NCBI GenBank assembly: GCA_000310025.1
Contig: FN649743.1
Span: forward strand, 1,642,780-1,673,687
Length of the DNA: 30,908 nt
Origin: Ectocarpus siliculosus
Taxonomy: Eukaryota > Sar > Phaeophyceae > Ectocarpales > Ectocarpaceae
Direction of reading: 5' to 3'
Part shown: one piece after another, positions 21,301 to 30,908 of the stretch
How the letters are laid out: each line of letters starts with the position of its first letter
How positions within the stretch are numbered: the stretch's first letter is position 1
Notes under the pieces: model-generated
The model's database searches: none
Told to the model about the DNA's origin: nothing
What the model saw: only the letters and a program-made list of their open reading frames with translations
Made by a program: the position numbers and the translations under genes

Positions 21301-23536
21301 ATACAGCTACAACGTTAAAGCTACACTTGTTCACCAAGCCAAGACCCAGGAAAGCACCGTTTCTTTTCGGAACCGCTCGAAGTCGCCGTTTCACAGACCG
21401 TCGTCTGTCAAGGCCACCTGTGCTGAACGCAAAAAGTATTCGTACAGTAGCTGCTGCCATACATTTTTCACAGCAGCCGATGGGGCCGTTGCGCCTAAGA
21501 AAGGCCGGCGTCGTTACGGGTTTTGTTACAGCGGTCGGAAGGGAGCCAGCTGACCCTTCGTCACGAAGCAAGAATCTCCAGTCGTTCGTGTTTTCTCGTT
21601 TCCACCTCGCCACACAGGCACACAGACAGTTTCAAAGCCACCTGCCTGTAAGAGGCCAGCCGCGGTTTCCTGACCACTTTTGGGGTGTAGAGCGCCCCCA
21701 TCGACCCCGGGGATTGTTGAGATACTGCCCCCTGAAATCTTAGTAGAAAAGTCCCCGCATTAAAAGACTCTCGAAAGAAAAACAGCCATGTGTGTCTTTG
21801 AAGCGGGGACGACTGATTGACGTGCCTTTTTTTTTTTTGGCAAATCGTGTTTTTTTGCTTTCCAGGTGAGCGTTCCGTACGACTCGGCGGTGGCCCTGGC
21901 GGAGTCGTTCCTCGGCATCTCGGGCGTCGAGGTGGCGGGCCTGGGGGCCCGCGACGCGCTGAGGCTGGAGGCCGGGCTCTGCCTGTACGGGAACGACATC
22001 GACGCCACTACTAACCCGGTGGAGGGGTCATTGGCGTGGTGAGTGAGGAGAAGAAGAAAGCAAGGGCAAGAGGAAGTCTGTAGCGGAGCATGCGGCCGGC
22101 GGTAGCGGTGGGTGCTTCGTGCTACGTGTTACCATGGAGAGGGATCCTTGGCATGGTTAGCGAGGACAAGAATATGCACGAGAAACAGGAAGTATTTTTT
22201 GAAGAGTGTGTGCACAACGGTATTAGCGTTGGGTGCGCACCATGCCATCACTGAAAAATCTCAAAGCAGAGAACCGTCTCGTGTACACATTGCTTTGTTG
22301 TGTTTTCTGCCGATGCTGGGTGTGTGGCGGAAAATGTTCTATTTGTGTGTCGTTTGTTTGCCATTCTCGTGCTACTGATGTTTGCCGTGTAGGCTCGACA
22401 CGTTTCCGCCAATTACCGCAAAGGACTCTTTCTTATCCGTGTAACGACCCTCGCTGCCCTACGGTTGCGACTGTCGTTGTGGTTGTACGCCTTGCCGTTT
22501 TTTTCCAGGACTATGGGGGGTCCCAAGGGACGGCGAAGACTTGAGCAGGGCTTCCTGGGCGCGGAACACTTCCTCACCCCCGAGGGAAAGCTCAAGGTCG
22601 GTTAGGTTATCGGTCAGGATATCGGTTAGGTTAGGCTTGGCTTTTCGGTGGCAGACTATACCGGTAGTAGGGTGTTGTCAGGCACGTCCTTCCGAGGCGA
22701 ACAAATTGTATCCAGGAGATTCGCCGCCGCCGCCATCACCACCGCCGCCGCTGCTGCTGCTGCTGCTGCTGCTGTTGCCGTTGTTTGCTTTTGCTGGTGC
22801 GCTATGTACGGTTTTTTCATGCCACCTTTCGTCTCGTGCTCTCCGGGGGGAAGGGCTAGGGTTTTTGTTTGTCGAAGAGCGTCGTAGAACGCTATCAGAG
22901 TGTCCGTACGATTCGGAGGACGATAACCACCTAACCGACCTCGGGTTCCACCGTGGCATTCTTTACCAAAAGCGATTCGATGTCAGCATCAAGTCGCGTG
23001 TGTGATTCATCGGCCGTAAAGTCGTGACATGTCGTCAACCTGTGCTCGAGGTCAGAATCAATTACACTTTTTTTCATCGTTTAGCCGTAGAAGGTGACTC
23101 TGCGGTGTATCCGGGGTGCGTTCTGGTGCGTGTTTTCGACCCGCTTTCGGACCCTCTGCACACGGCGGTGATCCAAAACAGTTGGTCTGCCATGTCCGTG
23201 TTGGAAGATACGCTGATCGCCTTCTTGCGGAGTCGATTTGTTCCTGTCTCTTGTTGCTTGAGTTGTACTGAAAATGAGTTTCTCCAGATAACGGAAAACC
23301 GTTCTCGTTTCTTTCTGTGGTTAAACGAAAACGTATTTGACCAAACTCCCCGCTGCCTTCCCGGTGCCCCGACTACGTATGGTTTTTCAACCGAATCCTG
23401 TTATTGCTGCGATCGCGGCCGAGCAGAAGCAAAGCAGGAAGCGCGTTGGCATCTTCGGCATGAGGGCGCCCGCTCGCGACGGCACCGAGATTTTCGACGC
23501 TGAGGGGAAGACCAAGATCGGGACGGTGAGTTCTTG

Positions 23537-23587
<51 letters not shown>

Positions 23588-24421
23588 TCTCTCTCTCCCC
23601 TCTGCCCTGCCTAAAGTTGTATGTGTGTCGATACCGGCCGCCTGCGGCCTTGCGATGTCATGGGGGCAGTACTCTCGTTCAGCATGTCCTACAATAGTCG
23701 AGTGTGGAGTCGAGCCAAAGGGGCCATGTGTGTCGAGGGGCAGTGACTTCCTTTGTCTACTATATGAGTAAATAGTTTTTCGTCCTAGTTTTTTTCTCTC
23801 GTGGTGCCTTTTCGAGAAGACATTGGCCACGCGAGCCAACAGATCATGTGAAGAGATCTGACACGTACCGACGTCACAATACCCCCCAATAAAACCAAGC
23901 AGAGGATGTGCAGGGGAAGCTGTGCAGAAGGGTGCAGCCTCCGAACGTTTTCGTGCATCGGTGGAGTTTGCATCGATTACGCTGTGAAGTGGTGACAAGG
24001 GTAGCGCGTCATGTCTACCTAGGCGACACAAGGCAGAACCATCAAGCTCTATAGAACCCAACCACTAATGCTGTGTTACCGATGCTTGTGTTGAATCAGC
24101 GTCGGCCGTTACCTCTATTTGATAGCTGGCCTCTGCGCGGTGTGGTTTGCCTGCGCGGTAGTACCGTCTACATAGCCCTCCTAAGTGTTTCCCCCCCCCC
24201 CTGATGGTCCTCTCGCCTCTCCTCGCCCCGCTTGTTGGCGTTTCTCGCAGATCACGAGCGGGACCTTCAGCCCCTGCCTCAAGAAGCCGGTGGCAATGGG
24301 CTACGTCGAGACGGCGCACGCCAAGAACGGTACCGACGTCATGCTCAAGATCCGCAACAAAATGGTGCCGACCGCCGTTACCGCGATGCCGTTCCTCGAA
24401 ACGTCGTACTACAAGCCGTAA
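18372..24421 (+). CDS. GCST: Glycine cleavage system T protein (aminomethyltransferase), mitochondrial (7 exons)
   Basis: This enzyme takes the aminomethyl group from lipoyl-H protein, transfers the one-carbon unit to tetrahydrofolate and releases ammonia. Exons are 18372-18800, 20174-20347, 20812-20937, 21866-22038, 22509-22596, 23427-23525 and 24251-24421, and all junctions keep frame. The product is about 419 residues, the usual size. The first ATG after an in-frame TAG is used. Residues 1 to about 35 are Arg/Ala/Ser/Gln-rich, like a transit peptide. Family signatures in order are [20 protein letters not shown], the Asp140-Asp141 pair in GGIVDDTV (catalytic region of the family), [71 protein letters not shown] and the C-terminal [10 protein letters not shown]. 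Intron 5 has a weak donor (GTCGGT), and exon 6 may use either of two adjacent acceptors. Identity is very secure. Confidence 0.96.
22730..22795 (+). repeat. GCC/CTG trinucleotide tract in GCST intron 5
   Basis: A (GCC)n run passes through CACC into about eight CTG units and ends in GTTGCCG. It is intronic according to the exon model, so the Ala and Leu runs it encodes are artefacts. Confidence 0.85.
23542..23600 (+). repeat. (CT)n tract at the start of GCST intron 6
   Basis: A CT run starts about 16 nt after the intron 6 donor (GTGAGT at 23526). It is almost perfect to 23582 and then interrupted by CCC. On the minus strand it yields an artefactual Arg-Glu repeat. Confidence 0.95.
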
Positions 24422-25860
24422 AACCGATCACCCTTTTTTTTGGCCCACACGCGTTGGGAGCAAAAATGTGTTGGGGGTGTGTGTGTGTTTATGGCAGATC
24501 AGTTGACCTTTTACGGGTGGTTCGAAACCGCAAAAGAGCTGACGCAAATTTGGTGGCACAAGCAAGTGTGTAGCAGCAGCTTCCCACGCACCGTGCTGCT
24601 GGTGGTGGTTGGAGAGTGAGGATGGTCGTTGTCTGTGTTGACGTGGGTCCTTCATGGTGTGCCCGGCATGGCGTCGCTGCCGGTCGGCCTCGACAAGAGG
24701 GCACCGAGGAGCGTTGCCCAAGGGCGACCGATCGAAACACGAGTGGCAAGAAGATTGGTGTATATTACAGCCTGTGCTAAACGCGTTGGTCAGTAGAGAG
24801 TGGGATAACCCGCAGCGGTGAAGTCCAACACAGCAGTACTGCGAGTGGCGTGTGGCTACGCCGCTCGACTGGTTTGTGCGTTCGGGTGGCAGAAACAAGG
24901 CCAGGGAAATCCTGTTTCGGCCTATCCTGTTCTATCCGATGTCGAGAGGAAATCCTGTTTCGTGTTTTAGGTGGCTTTGTTTTTGTGGGGTTCTTCCACG
25001 AACAGGCAGCAGCGGTGTGTGCCAGGGGGTGTGGATGTGTTCTACTGTATATTCCAGGCTGTAGGGAGGCATTCGGTCACGTGGGGGTTGAGCGCATTCG
25101 TTGTTCATTTTGCAACGTTTTGTTGAAGTTTCCACATGTACTTCTCGTGCACATGCGAGCCAGCAGGATCAGGATGAATGTTAAGGGTCATGAGCAGAGA
25201 TCGGAACAACTGTTTGAACGTGCAGGCAGCAAGAACAACATGTCGGGGGCGAGAAGATACGAATAATTCTTACCCAACCTGTGCATCGGCTGAGTATTGA
25301 TGTCCGTTGGGGTCGAGAGACCAGACGACGTCATCGGCCCGAGTCGATCTCGAGGGGGTCTACCAAACTTTTGTCTTTATGTTGCGGGACCCCTCCCGTA
25401 TATACTGTTTTGCTTCAGGTCTGTTTCCACATCCCATCTTAATCTAGATGATGGCAGCTGATAAAGCTAACAACGGTGTGCGCGACAATGTCGGGCAACC
25501 ACGACCCGTCGGAGAGCATCACCTCACTCTTTGCACGCGAATAATCGCCTGAACGTACCGAGTGAGAATTTGATTTCGATTGTCGACCCCTATTGTGTAG
25601 GTTCGAACAAGCGACATTTTGGATCACCGTCCGTCGTTTTTTGCGATGTCATTGGTTCGTCCGCGTTGCCGCAGGGGGCAACCGCGATCGACCTGTGGCA
25701 GCGTGCCTGTGAGTGGCACCTGCCGCCACGGCGACACGTTGCTATTGCTAGTGATCTTTAGATGAGCAACATCGTTGGCGGCTTTTCTTGGATGTGGCGT
25801 GGGTGGACAGCAACAATTTTCATTCCGAACTTGAACACCAGGTCGGCTGATGACCGGAGG

Positions 25861-25932
<72 letters not shown>

Positions 25933-28207
25933 GGTCTCTCTGAAGTTTCAAATGCATCGCGTGCAACACCGGCCTACTCTTCTTCCTTCCTAGCACGAAC
26001 GAATATATGGGAGGTAGTGGATGGTGCTTTTTCTAGGCGATACGAGAGCTAGAGCGATACCTTGGCACCTGCTTCGCTCAAGTCGCATCTTAAGCGCAAG
26101 GAATATTTGAGTATTTGAGGCAAAAAAAAAAATAACCCTGTGGGGAGAGACGAATTCATTCACGGCCGACAGCAGCAGTCCACAACGGACCCGCGCGCGT
26201 GTTCAAATTAAAACACATGTGAGAAACGTCAAAGCACAACAAACACGCACCTTGTCATAGAAGCGTAACCATCCCCGTTCATGGGATGGGACCCATGAAA
26301 CCTACCGACTAGCTATAGCTGTGACAGGGTTGCGACAACCCGTTGTGGTCCTTCCACACGCTCATCACCTTTAGAGAAACAAAAATAAAATACACTGACC
26401 AAAAACTCGAAATATCCAAGTTGCCCAACTCAGGGCACGCCCCTTCCCCAGTGCACGCGTTGCAGTCCTTTACCGCGAAGCTATAGATTGTACTTGTAAC
26501 GCCAACCGCGCACCCGCGTATACTCGAAGCGGGACACGCTCGCTGGTGGGAACACTCGAAAACAATTCAATCCCCGCCCGTTCGCCCTTAACCTCACTAC
26601 CAACAACGTTAGACGCCCCCTCCCCCCCCCCCAACACCACCACAGCTATGATAGGTCTGCTCTATATCAACCGTCTTTGCAGCAACCAATTTTTAATTTC
26701 TGCACATATGCACACATCAATTTGTTTTTGTATCCATGAAGTCCAACCCACAAAGGTTTCTCTTGTCCCAACATGCCGCAGCGGTCAAAAAGCGATCGGT
26801 ATTATGTTACCACTGGAGCTATGCGTTCTCCGACTCCGGGCCCCTTTCCGTTTAGTCTATAACATACGGCGGTGGATGTTGTGCCCCGGTGACCTATCCC
26901 GTGTGCAACAGAAAGGCCTGCAAGACCGACGCCCCCTTGAAACATCGTGAAAAATCATTCATTTCATCACGATGAACACGCAAAATTCGAAATAGCGTCG
27001 ACACCATTGGGCGGTAAACAAAGGGGGCCATGAACCGCCTATTCACTCCCTCACCTCTCCTCACTTGCGGTGCCGCACTGAAGTCTGATTGGCCGGCATA
27101 TCTAATCATCGAAACAAAACATGATTTCATCCCCGAAGCGATGAATGCCGTGCTCTGAACCCTCCCACCCACCCACCCGTACATCCACAACACGGTGGGT
27201 GCGGAGAGAAAGATGGTCATCTAAACAGACGAAGCCGTACAAGTACAGCTTCCGCTGCATGCCGCGCAAAAGAGACGGGGGGGGGGAACCACAGGCCAGA
27301 CAAAAGCCGAAAATATGCGGCGAGATTCACGATTTCCCTGAACCGTCGCAAAGACCCGCCAACGTTTCCACATGTGCAAATCCACCACTTGAGGCTGCTG
27401 CTGCTCCGACGCAGTTGTACTGATTCCCTAAACAAGAAGCATTTCATCACTCAGCAGCAGCACCTTCTCCCGGTGAAACAAGCCTCCCACCACGCTGCTC
27501 GCCCATGATGGGGAAAAAGCCGGAAACGAACGTAAATACACGCAAACAAACGCCTCTCCTATAGGTGCAGAAACACAAGCGGTACTACCCACACCAGTCG
27601 CCGAGAGCGGGAGAACTTTGCTTGCGGTAGGTAGCAGACGAGAGACAAAAAAACAACAACTCTCATGCAAACTAAAAAAAACGCGTCTGCCGCCAGCCAA
27701 CACACCATGTTGGAATAAATAGACAGCCGGTAACAATATAGACCCAACATGTCAGAGGTCGCAGTAACGCGTAGCCCCCCCAAAACATCAATCCCCACAC
27801 TCGGACAGCACTCAAAAAAAGATCCACAAAGCTCGAACAAAAGGACCGCACTCCCTCCATCGTAAACACGCCTCTTTGCATTATTCGAACAGGTAAGTAA
27901 ACCCTCCCGACAAGCACACGCAGACACACTTCACCCAACCTCGCCCACCACATAAAAAAAAAACGCACCCCTGTTCATTTTCATTTATCAAACGAGTGAA
28001 AACACCGCACAAAAAAAATAAAAACGCTGCGGCGTGAACCAGTCAACTCTAAAAAACAAAACGAGCCGGTAGAGCCACGGCAGAGCCCATCGGCCTGCCA
28101 GAAAAACTCATCCGACGACACCAGACTCTCACCCAAGAACAAACAAAACCAACAACATCTGATGACCGCACCCGCTGGACCGCAGCAAGATCCGACCAAC
28201 CATGCCA
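24422..28207. other. Convergent intergenic region with 3' UTRs, no gene recognised
   Basis: This 3.8 kb lies between two genes that converge, T protein (plus) and the UIM protein (minus), so both 3' UTRs lie here. The repeat GGAAATCCTGTTTCG occurs at about 24905 and 24949, and a long (CT)n tract is at 25862-25931. Open frames such as 26546-26950 plus and 27559-27927 minus have no recognisable product. The 27450-28200 segment is A-rich on the plus strand (T-rich in the minus-strand transcript), which fits UTR or intergenic sequence. Confidence 0.5.
25862..25931 (+). repeat. (CT)n microsatellite, about 34 units
   Basis: Longest perfect CT tract in the window. It creates a Leu-Ser repeat in a plus-strand frame that I do not regard as coding. 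Confidence 0.95.
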
Positions 28208-30908
28208 TCAGTCTCTGCAACGCCCTTTCCCCTTACCCTTACCCGTGAACGACACCGCTTCGCCGTCCTCCCACCCCCCCAACCACGCAGGCGCCTGGGC
28301 CCCCGCCGCCGCCGCCGCCGCCGCTGCGCTGTCGGCGGCGCCCCCGCCCGCCCCCGCTCGAAAGCCGCTGGAGCTCGCCGCCGCCCCACCACACGTGCTC
28401 GGCAACGCGGCGCCGCTAGCGTCGCTCCCGTGCCCATGAACGCCGGCACCAACACCAACACCGGTGCTTTCCCGCGCTCCGAGGGAACCGAAAGACGGCA
28501 GCACGGCAACGTCGGGCCCGCCGCCGTTCGGGGTTGCAGCGGCGACCCCTTTTCGTGAAAGCGGCGGCAACGACGACGACGGCGCCGCCGCCGCCGTGTT
28601 GGAAGGGGGTTGTGGCAGGTGCTCCGCTGCTGCCGCTGCCGCTGCCGCTGCTGCTGCCTGTTGGCTCTCCTGCGTGGCCCTCTGGATCATTTCTTCCTCG
28701 TGGGACTGCCTGCTGGCCTCCATGACTCGCCGTAGCTCCTCGTCGTTGTCCTGACGACAACAGCACACACGCAAAAGGCCAAAAAAAAAAATCACGCCAG
28801 GAGGGCAAAATCAGGGGCAGGGGAATCCGGCATGCGCAGAGTGCGTGGTGGTCGCCCCCCGCCGGGGCAACCTGTAACTCTCCATCTGATAAGACAAGAG
28901 TTCAACAAAGGCTTGGAACATATAGATTGGGTTTGGGGGTGTTGCTTGTTTTGTTTTGGGTATTTTTTATTTTTCAGGTTTAGGGACGCAATATATGACC
29001 TCCCGAAAGAGCTGCTTCCCACACGCGCGACGAGATAGACGCTACTGCAGTCAGATGCCAACCGATGCCGCCAAGAAACGAACGCTGGGGTGAACTAAGC
29101 TACAGCACGCCTCAACTGACAACAGCCATCAGCAAAACGGACGAAGATTAGCCAGCAAACGAGAGAAACAAAAAAGGTAAATGGCAGGCACATGCTCGTG
29201 AGCGTGACCAGAGCAGGACCGCAACACGGACGAATAAACATCGATCTAGTCTACTCAAAATAATTGCATGTAACATGACACGTTCAGGGTATCAGGGTAT
29301 CAGGGTGTGGGTGGCGAGTCAAGAACCGTAACAAAGCGACGATCTGTTATTCTCGTTCACGCGGCCCTTCCACTAAACAAAAAAACGGGACGCACGACAC
29401 GCGCGCAAAAACTCCAAAAGCACCCCAAAAAGGCTCACATCTCCTTCCCACCCCGCAACCGCGATCAACTTGTCATCCAACCGGCCGCCTCCATCCAGTC
29501 CGTCGGCCCCCACACCGAAATCCCTCATTATCACGTCGCTGGGCTCGATGCCGTCGCTGATCAAGCCTCCACCGCCACCACCAACCCCGACGTTCCCAAA
29601 CCGTCCCGCCCCCAACCCCGGAACGTCGGCACCACCGGTACCACCAGCGGTCGTAGGGGAGTATACGACCCCGCCCAAGGCGCCGATCATGCCGCCGCCG
29701 TCGCCCGCGAAGGCAGCCTGGTGCTGATGCTGTTGGCCTCGTGCCCCGAGCCCCCTAGGTGGGGGCTGATACACGGCCTTCCTACCATGATCCTGGTGGT
29801 GGTGGTGGTGGTGGTGGGGATCATTCTCCTTGGATGCCGTCATCGCTCTGTTGGGGTCACGGTGCCCTAGCGCCCCGACCGTGGTTGGTTGTTGCTGGTT
29901 CCAGGTGGAAGTGCGGGATCGGGACGGAACGGGCTCCAGGGTAAAGGAGCACGACGAAGCGGAGGAAGGGCACGGGGAGGCCGGACGGGAGGGAGGAAGA
30001 GAGGCGGCAAGGTTGCTGTTTCCCTCTCGCGCCGCTGCCGCTTCCGCGTCGAGTGGGCGGGGGGCGTGCGGAGCCGTTGTCTCCGACGCCACACCGAGCC
30101 CGCTACCAACGTCCCTCGCGGCAGTGATGCACACATTCTCCGTCAACGATGCGGTGTTGTCGTCGTCGCCGACATCACGGCTACTGCTTCTGCGTCCCTC
30201 GTTACCGTGACGCCCCGCTCCCACACCGTCTAGCTCCATCCCAACCGACGGCGCTCCGTCAGCGCCGCAGGGTGACGGCTCTCCCGGCGTGCTGGACCCG
30301 CTCTCGTCCCTCCGCCTCCGGAGCCGTCGTGAGACGCCATCGTTGTCGTTGTCGCGACCGCGACCGTCTTCCACTACCCCCCCCGCCCGCCTGCCCCACC
30401 CGCCGCCTCCGCCGCCGCACCCCGACCCATCGCCGCCACCGGCGCCGCGTTCCTCTCCGGCCCTCACCTGAGACCTAGCACTACTGCTTGTCGGGGCCGC
30501 CGCCGCCGATGAAGCAATGCCGCCGGCGGCGGCGTCCGCGTCCCCGCCCAAGAGCTGCCCGCCGTAGTCGGCGTCTTCCTCCGTCTCCGTGTCGTCTCCC
30601 GCTGAGGTCTCTCCTTCCCCGCCGCGCACGGCCCCGTCGTGCCTCGCGCCATCGCTCCTCTCTATCGCCGCCGCCGCAGCAGCGTCGCCACCGCCACCGC
30701 ACGTAGCCTCAGCAGCTGCCGCCGACAACGACATCGCGATGGCCAGTTGCATCTGCTCCTCGTCCTGCTCCGCCAGGCTCCTGCTCCCGCCGGTGAGGTC
30801 GACCACGCCGTCCCTGCTCCCGGACGACGGGATCGCTAGGAGCCCCCTCGCCGCCAGCGTCCTCCTGTCTACTATGCCGCCGCCGCCTCCGGAGGCGGTC
30901 CCGCCCGT
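28208..30908 (-). CDS. Ubiquitin-interacting-motif protein with SIM-like motif (5' partial, 2 exons)
   Basis: Minus-strand exon 30908-29439 (open to the window edge, 490 codons) joins exon 28750-28208 (180 codons plus TGA). The donor (GAT then GTGAGC) and acceptor (TTGTCGTCAG) are both phase 0 and the intron is 688 nt. Numbering from the window edge, residues 35-39 (VVDLT) resemble a SUMO-interaction motif. Residues 49-62 (DEEQMQLAIAMSLS) are a ubiquitin-interacting motif (UIM) with the conserved Ala56 and Ser60. Residues 493-509 (DEELRRVMEASRQSHEE) and the next stretch (EEEMIQRATQESQQ) are two more UIM-like helices. About 430 residues of Gly/Ser/Asp/Arg-rich sequence with a seven-His run separate them, and poly-Ala follows. 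No catalytic domain is visible. The SIM-UIM order recalls the N-termini of USP25/USP28 and RAP80, but homology is not claimed. A donor-like CAG/GTGAGG at 30468/30467 could remove part of exon 1. The likely role is reading ubiquitin or SUMO marks. Confidence 0.7.
29285..29307 (+). repeat. 8-bp minisatellite in the intron of the UIM gene
   Basis: CAGGGTAT is repeated about 2.5 times in the 688-nt intron (28751-29438). The rest of that intron shows no other structure I can support. Confidence 0.8.
29791..29817 (+). repeat. GGT/CAC run encoding poly-His in the UIM protein
   Basis: A GGT repeat on the plus strand reads as CAC codons on the minus strand, giving a run of seven His followed by QDH in the spacer between the UIMs. 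Confidence 0.85.

Noticed and set aside
23387-24061. 224-codon minus-strand frame opposite GCST exon 6 and intron 6
   Set aside because: It is an antisense shadow of exon 6 plus the CT tract. The plus-strand T-protein model explains this region.
24505-25620. tRNA-like GGTTCGA words near 24520 and 25600
   Set aside because: No matching A box, acceptor stem or anticodon arm could be assembled around them.
25762-26052. Plus-strand frame with Leu-Ser repeat
   Set aside because: It comes from the CT microsatellite. No start context or motif supports a gene.
26000-28207. Possible USP catalytic domain downstream of the UIM exons
   Set aside because: I searched the minus-strand translations for the Cys-box and His-box patterns of ubiquitin-specific proteases and saw none.
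29830-30478. Arg-rich plus-strand frames opposite the UIM gene
   Set aside because: They are shadows of the GC-rich low-complexity exon on the minus strand, where the UIMs and the matched splice sites lie.
1-30908. CRISPR arrays, prophage or bacterial operons
   Set aside because: There are no regularly spaced repeats, and the recognisable genes have eukaryotic GT-AG introns and mitochondrial transit peptides.

Overview
The window looks like nuclear DNA of a stramenopile, most likely a brown alga of the Ectocarpus type. This is inferred from long GT-AG introns (about 0.4 to 2.2 kb), small phase-matched exons, genes alternating between strands with a short divergent promoter, long (CT)n tracts and repeat-rich intergenic DNA. 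No bacterial operon, CRISPR array, rRNA or convincing tRNA was seen.

Layout. Positions 1-1271 hold the 3' exons of an unrecognised plus-strand gene that probably enters from the left. Positions 1272-13671 form a gene-poor, repeat-rich stretch: two diverged copies of a dispersed repeat (3065-3715 and 6954-8575, the second interrupted), a 205-nt near-perfect hairpin (4039-4243), tandem and direct duplications, (CT)n tracts, an isolated exon-like segment (7839-8018) and some unidentified open frames. Positions 13672-18095 (minus strand) encode the glycine cleavage system H protein in four exons. Positions 18372-24421 (plus strand) encode the glycine cleavage system T protein (aminomethyltransferase) in seven exons. 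The two start codons are 276 bp apart, head to head. Positions 24422-28207 have no recognisable gene and should contain the 3' UTRs of the two converging genes. Positions 28208-30908 (minus strand) hold the 3' part of a gene for a low-complexity protein with a SUMO-interaction-like motif and three ubiquitin-interacting motifs; its 5' end lies outside the window.

How the genes work together. H and T are two of the four components (P, H, T, L) of the mitochondrial glycine cleavage complex. H carries the aminomethyl group on its lipoyl-lysine arm. T transfers the one-carbon unit to tetrahydrofolate and releases ammonia. Their shared 276-bp intergenic region suggests co-regulation from a bidirectional promoter, which would fit the photorespiratory role of the complex in an alga. 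P and L are not in this window. The exon joins for H and T were worked out by hand and keep frame at every junction. The outer genes are less certain because they are cut by the window edges.
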